The position numbers and the translations under genes are program-made. A stretch of 11,096 nucleotides of DNA, taken from positions 1 through 11,096 of the forward strand of contig VBFZ01000008.1 of NCBI GenBank assembly GCA_005880805.1, given 5' to 3'. The notes beneath the pieces are model-generated. The model worked only from the letters and a program-made list of their open reading frames with translations. It was not told the DNA's origin and made no database searches. Shown in pieces: positions 6,057 to 11,096 of this stretch. How positions within the stretch are numbered: position 1 is the stretch's first letter; every line of letters begins with the position of its first letter. Source of the stretch: Chloroflexota bacterium (GTDB lineage: Bacteria; Chloroflexota; Limnocylindria; Limnocylindrales; CSP1-4).

Positions 6057-7147
6057 CAGCCCGATCGTACGTGGGTGGCGCCACGCAGCAGGCGCACGCC
6101 CGGCCCGACGAGGCTGTGGCCGCCGAGAAGGACGGGAATCGAGGCCTGCACGGCCGACGTCGTCAGGACGCGCAGCCACGGGTCTGCGATGGACGATGGC
6201 GTCAGCATGTCCGAGCCGAACCGGTCCTCGGGGACCGGCCAGCGCTCCTCGTCGCTCCCGAGTCGGTGTGCCAGCAGCACGCGCGTGTCGATCAACGCGG
6301 CGTCGGCGAACTGCGCCAGCAGCGGACCGAGCGCGAGGGGGCCGTCGCGATCGAGGACCGTCCCGAGGATCGAGCGCGCAGCTCGGAGGCGCCGCGCGCC
6401 CTTCCGGATGTCTCTCAGCGCGAGTTCAGTGCTCGCCTTGAGGCCGCGCTCCTCGATGAACGCCCGGACCCGACACCGAGCTTCGCGCTCGAGGAACGCC
6501 AGCGTCCCGGCCGAAACGCGTCCGGCAACCAGCAGCTCGGCGCGGGGGTCGTCGAGGACCATCGATACCTCGGCCAGCCGTGCGGCCACCGTGCGCGAAT
6601 CCGCTACCGTGGGCAGCCAACGCCGGCCGGAAGCCCGGAGCAACACCAGGTCGAGCGGGCTGTCGAGGTCCATTCCGAGTCGCCAGCGCGTCCGCAGGTC
6701 GGTCACCGAGAACCCGGCGTGCTCCTCGAGCCAGCGGGGCAGGGCGTTGTCGCTCGGGAGGTCGGGAATCTCCCGCAGGACCGCGGCCCGGCCGATCGCG
6801 ACCACGTCGGCCGAGTACCGGTTGTTGGCGAGCGCCACCCGGCCGCCAGCCCGCGCTACGGCGACGAACGTCGCCAGGTCGGCTGCCGTCGCGAGGGGTA
6901 TCGCGCCCGAACCAAGCACGACACAGCCACCCCGGCCGAGCTCACGCGACTGCGCAATCTCCCGGAGCATGGCGCCGAAGGACGCGGCGCGCGGCGGCTC
7001 TTCGACGATCCGGACGCGGTCTGCCCCCGCCCGCAGGAACGCCTTCCGATGGCGCTCCGCCTGGGCTCGGCGGGCATCGTCGACGACCTCGGTCAGGGGT
7101 CCGCTCCTGGAGGGTGCAGGGTGAAAGATGAGAGCGCTGACCGGCAC
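6056..7147 (-). CDS. Uncharacterised protein, possible divergent GT-A nucleotidyltransferase-like domain plus unknown C-terminal domain
   Basis: I do not recognise this 363-residue protein as a named family. The N-terminal half (about 1-170) has features reminiscent of CofC/MobA-type GT-A folds: a strand then GAIPLATAADLATFV (81-95), a strand and SADVVAIGR (112-120), then LGMDLDSPLDLVLL (157-170), which resembles the D-x-D-T-P-x-D-L end of CofC. However, the glycine-rich N-terminal nucleotide loop and the Asp of the usual DxP motif are missing, so catalysis is doubtful. The C-terminal half (about 200-363) is soluble, starts with an Arg-rich helical region (205-260) and ends in a segment with DAALIDTRVLLAHR (282-295) and SIPVLLGGHSLVGPGV (336-351). 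The start is GTG 7147 with AAGGGAG about 11 nt upstream. The stop overlaps the methyltransferase ATG, so a shared pathway is likely. There is no signal peptide or membrane span. Confidence 0.75.
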   Translation of the reverse strand: MPVSALIFHPAPSRSGPLTEVVDDARRAQAERHRKAFLRAGADRVRIVEEPPRAASFGAMLREIAQSRELGRGGCVVLGSGAIPLATAADLATFVAVARAGGRVALANNRYSADVVAIGRAAVLREIPDLPSDNALPRWLEEHAGFSVTDLRTRWRLGMDLDSPLDLVLLRASGRRWLPTVADSRTVAARLAEVSMVLDDPRAELLVAGRVSAGTLAFLEREARCRVRAFIEERGLKASTELALRDIRKGARRLRAARSILGTVLDRDGPLALGPLLAQFADAALIDTRVLLAHRLGSDEERWPVPEDRFGSDMLTPSSIADPWLRVLTTSAVQASIPVLLGGHSLVGPGVRLLRGATHVRSG

Positions 7148-7201
7148 TGCGCGCGAATCTCCCTTCGGCGAGATCTGTTCGGTCGATCATCATCTCCGCT
7201 G

Positions 7202-7822
7202 ATGAGCCACGCACGTACGGCCCGAGTGCGCGTCACCCGCGCATACGTCGGCCTGGGGTCGAACGTCGGGGATCCCGAGAAGACCCTGACGGCCGCGCTG
7301 CACGCCCTCGCGGCACTGCCGAGTGTCCGGCTGCGCGGCGTGTCGAGTCTGTATGCCACGCGCCCGGTCGGGGTCACCGACCAGCCGGAATTCAGGAACG
7401 CGGTCGTAGCGCTCGACGTCCCGACCGGCGCCGACCCGGCGACGGGAGCCACGGCCCTCCTGCTCGCGCTGAAGTCGCTGGAGCGTGCCTTCGGGCGCCA
7501 GGCTCGTCGGCGGTGGGGACCGCGTGAGCTCGATCTCGACCTGCTCGCCTTCGGCCGCGCGAGGTTTTCGATCGACCGCCCCCCCGGCGGACGGTCCGAT
7601 GACCCCGCCAAGGCAAGCCTCCCCCTGACCGTGCCACATCCCGAAGCCCAGGGACGCCTCTTCGTTCTGGCGCCGCTCGCCGAGCTGGCAGCGCGCCTCG
7701 TGCCGCCGGGCTGGAACGAAACGGTCGAATCGGCTCGCCGACGCCGGGAGCATGTCGAGGGCGCTGAGGCCGTTCGCCCGGTCGGCCGATGGGACTCGGC
7801 GAAGGGGGAGTGGCGACGCTAA
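7202..7822 (+). CDS. folK: 2-amino-4-hydroxy-6-hydroxymethyldihydropteridine pyrophosphokinase
   Basis: FolK transfers pyrophosphate from ATP to 6-hydroxymethyl-7,8-dihydropterin in cytosolic folate synthesis. The 206-residue product has the N-terminal AYVGLGSNVGDP (14-25), SSLYATRPVG (48-57), QPEFRNAVVALD (61-72) and the signature RWGPRELDLDLLAFG (104-118), with the metal-binding Asp pair D111 and D113. It continues with LTVPHPEAQGRLFVLAPLAE (142-161). It is longer than E. coli FolK (159 residues), through an insertion after LAFG (about 119-140) and a charged C-terminal tail (about 172-206). The ATG at 7202 is chosen because the conserved core begins 13 codons later. No Shine-Dalgarno is evident, so translation may be leaderless. 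The open frame upstream of it is only the shadow of the opposite-strand gene. folB and folP are not adjacent. Confidence 0.94.
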   Translation: MSHARTARVRVTRAYVGLGSNVGDPEKTLTAALHALAALPSVRLRGVSSLYATRPVGVTDQPEFRNAVVALDVPTGADPATGATALLLALKSLERAFGRQARRRWGPRELDLDLLAFGRARFSIDRPPGGRSDDPAKASLPLTVPHPEAQGRLFVLAPLAELAARLVPPGWNETVESARRRREHVEGAEAVRPVGRWDSAKGEWRR

Positions 7823-8835
7823 AGACGAACGCTCGGGGGCCGGTTCCGATCGAACATATGGACCGTGTCGACGAAGCGGACCTGCTTGCTGCGATAGCCC
7901 ATCACCAGCGAATGAGTTCGCGCGCCACCGCCGAAGAAGCGCACGCCGTTCAGCAGATCGCCCTCAGTCACGCCCGTGGCCGCGAACACGAGGTTCTCGC
8001 CCGAGGCCAGCTCCTCGGTCGTGTAGACGTGGTCCTCGTCGGCCGCGCCCATGCGCGACGCCCGCTCGCGCTCCGCGTCGTTGCGGAACCGGAAGCGGGC
8101 CTGGATCTCCCCGCCGAGACAACGCAGCGCGGCGGCCGTGATGACGCCCTCAGGTGCGCCGCCGATCCCCATGACTGCGTGCACACCCGTTCCGGACACA
8201 GCGCACGAGATCGCAGCCGAGAGGTCGCCGTCGGAGATCAGCTTGATCCGTGCGCCTGCCTCCCGAACCTCCGCGATCAGCTGTTCGTGCCGTGGGCGCT
8301 CGAGGATGATCACCGTGATGTCGTTGATGCCTCGACCCAGGGCCGAGGCGATCCGGGCGAGGTTCTCGCTCGGACTCAGGCGGATGTCGACCCGCCCGGC
8401 AGCCACTGGCCCGACGCACAGCTTCTCCATGTACGTGTCCGGCGCATGGAGGAGGCCGCCCCGCTCGGACGCCGCCAGCACCGTGATGGCGTTGGTCTGC
8501 CCGTGGGCCACGAGATTGGTGCCCTCCAGCGGGTCGACCGCGATGTCGATCTCCTGGGCTGCGCGACGGTCGGATTCGTCGCGCCGCCCGACCTGCTCGC
8601 CGATGTACAGCATCGGCGCCTTGTCCCGCTCACCCTCGCCGATGACGATCGTGCCCCACATGTCGATCTCGTCCATCGTCCGACGCATGGCTTCGGTGGC
8701 CGCCCGATCGGCCTCCATGCGATCACCGCGGCCCATGTAGCGCGCCGAGGCGATTGCGGCGGCCTCGGTCACGCGGACCATCTCCAGCGCAAGCAGCTGC
8801 TCCACGGGGGTCTCAGTCGCGACGGGCGAAGCCAT
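7819..8835 (-). CDS. glpX: Class II fructose-1,6-bisphosphatase
   Basis: GlpX hydrolyses fructose 1,6-bisphosphate to fructose 6-phosphate in gluconeogenesis, using divalent metal. The 338-residue product is typical in length. Key blocks are ARYMGRGDRMEAD (31-43), MWGTIVIGEGERDKAPMLYI (59-78), AVDPLEGTNL (99-108) and VMGIGGAPEGVITAAAL (221-237). By comparison with E. coli GlpX (Glu57, Asp85, Glu88, Glu213), the metal and catalytic residues correspond to the IGEGE glutamates (67/69), D101, E104 and E229. In some lineages class II enzymes also act on sedoheptulose 1,7-bisphosphate; the sequence does not settle this. The ATG at 8835 lies 29 nt after the purH stop, with only a weak AGG upstream, so cotranscription with purH is likely. 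The TAG stop shares 4 bp with the converging folK TAA. Confidence 0.95.
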   Translation of the reverse strand: MASPVATETPVEQLLALEMVRVTEAAAIASARYMGRGDRMEADRAATEAMRRTMDEIDMWGTIVIGEGERDKAPMLYIGEQVGRRDESDRRAAQEIDIAVDPLEGTNLVAHGQTNAITVLAASERGGLLHAPDTYMEKLCVGPVAAGRVDIRLSPSENLARIASALGRGINDITVIILERPRHEQLIAEVREAGARIKLISDGDLSAAISCAVSGTGVHAVMGIGGAPEGVITAAALRCLGGEIQARFRFRNDAERERASRMGAADEDHVYTTEELASGENLVFAATGVTEGDLLNGVRFFGGGARTHSLVMGYRSKQVRFVDTVHMFDRNRPPSVRL

Positions 8836-8864
8836 GGTCGGAAACCTGCATTACGAAACCTCGT

Positions 8865-10412
8865 TCAGTGGCGGAAGTGACGGCGGCCCGTGAAGACCAT
8901 CGCCAGATGGTGGCGATCGGCGACCTCGATGGCCATCTCGTCCCGTAACGACCCGCCCGGCTGGATGATCGCCGTGACGCCCGCCTGGGCAGCCATCTGG
9001 ATGCCGTCCGGAAATGGAAAGTACGCATCACTCGCCATGACCGCGAGCTTCGCGCGGTCCCCGGCGCGGCGAACGGCGATCTCGACCGACACCTGCCGGC
9101 TTGCCTGGCCTGCACCGATGCCGACCGTCGCGCCGTTCTTGGCCAGCACGATCGCGTTGGACCGAACGTGCCGGACCGCGCGCCAGGCGAACAGGAGGTC
9201 GTTCAGCTCGTCGAGTGTCGGACGTCGGCCGGTGACGACCTGCAGCTGGCGCTTGTCGAGGCCGAGGGTGTCGAGCGTTTCGACCAGCAACCCGCCGGCG
9301 ACGCGCTTGAAGTCCAGCGACGCGATTCCGTAGTCGCGCATCCCCTCGGATGGATCAGGCGGGACGGCCAGGATCTCGAGGCCGGCCTTTTTGCGCAGGA
9401 TGCCCAGCGCGGCCGTGTCGTACGCCGGTGCGACGACGGCCTCGTACGAATTCGCCGCGATCTCGCGGGCCGTCGCCCCGTCGAGCTCGCGGTTGACGCC
9501 AACGATCCCGCCGAAGGCCGCCACCGAATCTGTCTCGAGCGCCCGACGATAGGCGTCGACGATCTCGTCGGCAGAGGCGAGCCCAACCGGGTCGGTGTGC
9601 TTGACGATCGCCACCGTCGGCGAGGTGAAGTCACGCGCGATCCGGTACGCCGCGTCCAGATCGAGGAGGTTGTTGAATGAAGGCGCACTGCCCTGCAGCT
9701 GGGCCGCGTCGGCAAGGGTGCCGCTGCGATGGGTCGTCTCGCGATAGAAGGCGGCCTGCTGATGCGGATTCTCGCCGTACCGAAGGTCGTTGACCTTCTC
9801 GAGGACGAGCGCGAGGCGCTCGGGGAAGATCTTGCCGCGCACCTGGTTCAGGTAGGCCGCGATCTCGGCGTGGTAGGCCGCGACCGCACCGAACGCCTCG
9901 GCCGCCAGCTGCTGGCGCAGCTCGGCGGAGATGCCGTGCAGCTCGCGGAGGTCCTCGATCACCGCCGGGTAGTGCGCCGGATTGGCCACCGCAGCCACTC
10001 CGGCGGAGTTGCGAGCCGCCGCTCCGAGGAGCGCCGCGCCTCCCACGTCGATCATCTCGATCGCCTCGTCCAGACCCATCATCCGCGCCCCGACGGCAGG
10101 TGCGAACGGCTTCACGTTGACCACCACGATGTCGATCAGCCCGATCCCGTGCTCCGACAGCTCCTCCAGCTGGGCCGGCACGTCGCGCCGGGCGAGGATT
10201 CCCGCGTAGACCGCCGGGTGGAAGGTCTTGACCTGGCCGCCCACGAGCGGTGGGACATGCGTCAGGTCGGAGACCGAGCCAACCTCGACGCCGTCCTGGG
10301 CGAGGTGCTCGCGCGTCCCGTCAGTCGCGACGACCTCCACGTCGAGCGACTTGAGCTCCCGGGCGAGCACGGTGATCCCTTCGCGGTTCGCAACCGAGAG
10401 CAGGGCTCGCAC
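8865..10412 (-). CDS. purH: AICAR transformylase / IMP cyclohydrolase, with atypical cyclohydrolase domain
   Basis: PurH catalyses the last two steps of IMP synthesis: formylation of AICAR, then ring closure. The 515-residue product has normal length and domain order. The C-terminal transformylase domain looks intact: LRYGENPHQ (210-218), FNNLLDLDAAY (246-256), KHTDPVGLA with K271-H272 (human K266-H267), SNAIV (418-422), GIGAGQASR (431-439), and the ending IIQPGGSLRD...FTGRRHFRH. The N-terminal cyclohydrolase domain keeps the fold motifs, and K62 and D122 (human K66, D125). It differs at human K14 (R10), R64 (Q60), Y104 (K101), R133 (G130) and K137 (R134). The start is GTG 10412, chosen for GGGAGG 8 nt upstream and because the typical N-terminus RALLSV follows directly. 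glpX follows after 29 nt. Confidence 0.95.
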   Translation of the reverse strand: MRALLSVANREGITVLARELKSLDVEVVATDGTREHLAQDGVEVGSVSDLTHVPPLVGGQVKTFHPAVYAGILARRDVPAQLEELSEHGIGLIDIVVVNVKPFAPAVGARMMGLDEAIEMIDVGGAALLGAAARNSAGVAAVANPAHYPAVIEDLRELHGISAELRQQLAAEAFGAVAAYHAEIAAYLNQVRGKIFPERLALVLEKVNDLRYGENPHQQAAFYRETTHRSGTLADAAQLQGSAPSFNNLLDLDAAYRIARDFTSPTVAIVKHTDPVGLASADEIVDAYRRALETDSVAAFGGIVGVNRELDGATAREIAANSYEAVVAPAYDTAALGILRKKAGLEILAVPPDPSEGMRDYGIASLDFKRVAGGLLVETLDTLGLDKRQLQVVTGRRPTLDELNDLLFAWRAVRHVRSNAIVLAKNGATVGIGAGQASRQVSVEIAVRRAGDRAKLAVMASDAYFPFPDGIQMAAQAGVTAIIQPGGSLRDEMAIEVADRHHLAMVFTGRRHFRH

Positions 10413-10420
10413 CCGGGCGT

Positions 10421-10426
10421 CCTCCC
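10421..10426 (-). promoter_or_regulatory. Ribosome binding site selecting the purH start
   Basis: GGGAGG on the minus strand lies 8 nt upstream of the GTG at 10412. It decides the start against an open frame that extends 189 codons further upstream, across the divergent gene. Confidence 0.75.
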
Positions 10427-10500
10427 ATTCTCGGGCGCGCTGACCGGCGGGCAGGTCGTGGAAAGGGCCCGGCGGTGGCGCCGTCGCGTGTGTCGTCGGG

Positions 10501-10508
10501 AGTATAAC
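10501..10508. promoter_or_regulatory. AT-rich core of the purH / membrane-protein divergent promoter region
   Basis: The 186-nt gap between the divergent starts (10413-10598) is GC-rich except for AGTATAAC. It reads TATACT on the minus strand (towards purH, leader about 80 nt) and TATAAC on the plus strand (towards the membrane protein gene). Both resemble -10 boxes. No good -35 hexamer is seen for either direction. Confidence 0.3.
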
Positions 10509-10586
10509 CCGGGTGCCGTGGCATACTCGAACGCCCGTCCGGAATGCCGTTCGAACGAGCGCGGTGGCCCGGCTTGTGACAGCAGC

Positions 10587-10591
10587 AGGAG
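10587..10591 (+). promoter_or_regulatory. Ribosome binding site of the 154-residue membrane protein gene
   Basis: AGGAG lies 7 nt upstream of the GTG at 10599. The strong match at ideal spacing supports this small gene as real and fixes its non-ATG start. Confidence 0.75.
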
Positions 10592-10598
10592 TTGACTC

Positions 10599-11063
10599 GT
10601 GAAGGTCGCGCCCTGGGAGTACCTCAACAAGCCGTTCAACAGCTTCAACTTCCACGATCTCTTCTACCCGACGTGGATCGCCGCCCTGGTCTTCCTGGTC
10701 CTGCTCGTCATCCTTTACAACGTCCGGACCCGGCAGTTGCACCGCCATCCGCCCTACCTCGACATGTACGAGTGGCTGCTGTGGACCGGCGTGATCACCT
10801 TCAGCCTGCTGCTCACCTACTCGCTGTTCGTCTTCTACTTCTTCTTCGTCCTGGTCACCGAGATCGTCGCCGTGGCGGTGTTCGTCTGGATCCGGTTCAT
10901 CCACTTCCCTCCGGTCCTGGCCGCCTACCGGAACCGGCTCGCGAAGCAGCGCTACTTCACGCGTCTCAAGTACGCGCACCCGGAGTCGACGATCCGGGCG
11001 AAGGCCGTCCGTTCAGGCCGACCGGGGAAGCCGGCCCGTCGGTCGAGCCGGCGGCGCCGCTAG
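10599..11063 (+). CDS. Small multi-pass membrane protein of unknown function with basic C-terminal tail
   Basis: I do not recognise this 154-residue protein. After an aromatic-rich N-terminus (APWEYLNKPFNSFNFHDLFY, 4-23), it has hydrophobic spans at about 24-41, 59-78 and 79-98; the last two are separated by almost no loop. The third span contains a Glu (E88) within the hydrophobic stretch. From about 110 it is strongly basic, and the last 15 residues include nine arginines, suggesting a cytoplasmic tail that meets phospholipid, nucleic acid or ribosome. The GTG start has a strong ribosome site 7 nt upstream. It diverges from purH and may share its regulatory region. It has no visible signal cleavage site or lipobox. 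It could be a conserved lineage-specific protein; a purine-related role is not supported beyond position. Confidence 0.8.
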   Translation: MKVAPWEYLNKPFNSFNFHDLFYPTWIAALVFLVLLVILYNVRTRQLHRHPPYLDMYEWLLWTGVITFSLLLTYSLFVFYFFFVLVTEIVAVAVFVWIRFIHFPPVLAAYRNRLAKQRYFTRLKYAHPESTIRAKAVRSGRPGKPARRSSRRRR

Positions 11064-11096
11064 GCGCGACAGTCGCAGGGACGCGGTCGGCGCATG

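Noticed and set aside
5832..7124. 430-codon plus-strand open frame
   Set aside because: The Arg/Ser-rich translation is typical of a high-GC shadow frame and lies opposite two coupled genes with real protein character.
6035..7201. Plus-strand open frame continuing upstream of folK
   Set aside because: It is a low-complexity shadow, antisense to the 363-residue gene. FolK homology begins only after the ATG at 7202.
10548..10557. Palindrome CGTTCGAACG as a LexA (SOS) box
   Set aside because: The Gram-positive-type box has a 4-nt spacer between CGAAC and GTTCG; here the half-sites are inverted and contiguous, and the neighbours are not SOS genes.
10413..10979. In-frame upstream extension of purH by 189 codons
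   Set aside because: It overlaps the well-supported divergent membrane protein gene, has no PurH-like content, and a strong ribosome site plus the canonical N-terminus point to the GTG at 10412.
11094..11096. ATG at the very end as the start of a next plus-strand gene
   Set aside because: Only the codon itself is visible, and the AGGGA upstream is about 12 nt away; no coding sequence can be read.
1..11096. Mobile elements, CRISPR arrays, defence systems, tRNA or rRNA genes
   Set aside because: I found no transposase or integrase, no regularly spaced repeats, no tRNA-like cloverleaf and no defence-type proteins; the gene content is housekeeping.

Overview
The window is about 11 kb of high-GC DNA (roughly two thirds G+C by eye) from a bacterial chromosome. 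It is packed with core-metabolism genes, many starting with GTG and one with TTG. The gene order and protein character (an ABCD-HI complex I operon with separate nuoC and nuoD, a long NuoH, very short gaps) suggest Chloroflexota or another high-GC monoderm lineage. That placement is an inference. I see no mobile element, CRISPR array, tRNA, rRNA or defence system.

Left part (1-4475, minus strand, read right to left): nuoA, nuoB, nuoC, nuoD, nuoH and the 5' part of nuoI, with gaps of 10 nt or less or with overlaps. nuoD runs straight into nuoH, so the NADH-oxidising module genes nuoE, nuoF and nuoG are absent from their usual place. A 390-nt gene-free stretch (4476-4865) lies upstream of nuoA. 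It holds a possible -10 box and a strong 16-bp hairpin.

Middle (4866-7822): two translationally coupled minus-strand genes. The first transcribed is an uncharacterised 363-residue protein that faintly resembles GT-A-fold nucleotidyltransferases (CofC/MobA type). The second is a MidA/NDUFAF7-family methyltransferase. The mitochondrial NDUFAF7 methylates an arginine of NDUFS2, the NuoD homologue, and the equivalent arginine is present in the NuoD encoded 2 kb away. folK (folate synthesis) diverges from this pair on the plus strand.

Right part (7819-11063): purH followed by glpX on the minus strand (purine synthesis and gluconeogenesis; 29-nt gap), then a divergent plus-strand gene for a small multi-pass membrane protein with an arginine-rich tail. 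folK and glpX converge and share 4 bp at their stop codons.

The observations most worth following are: PurH has an intact transformylase domain, but its IMP cyclohydrolase domain differs at several recognised active-site positions; the MidA-like methyltransferase sits beside its likely complex I target together with an unknown coupled gene; and NuoH carries extra membrane segments.
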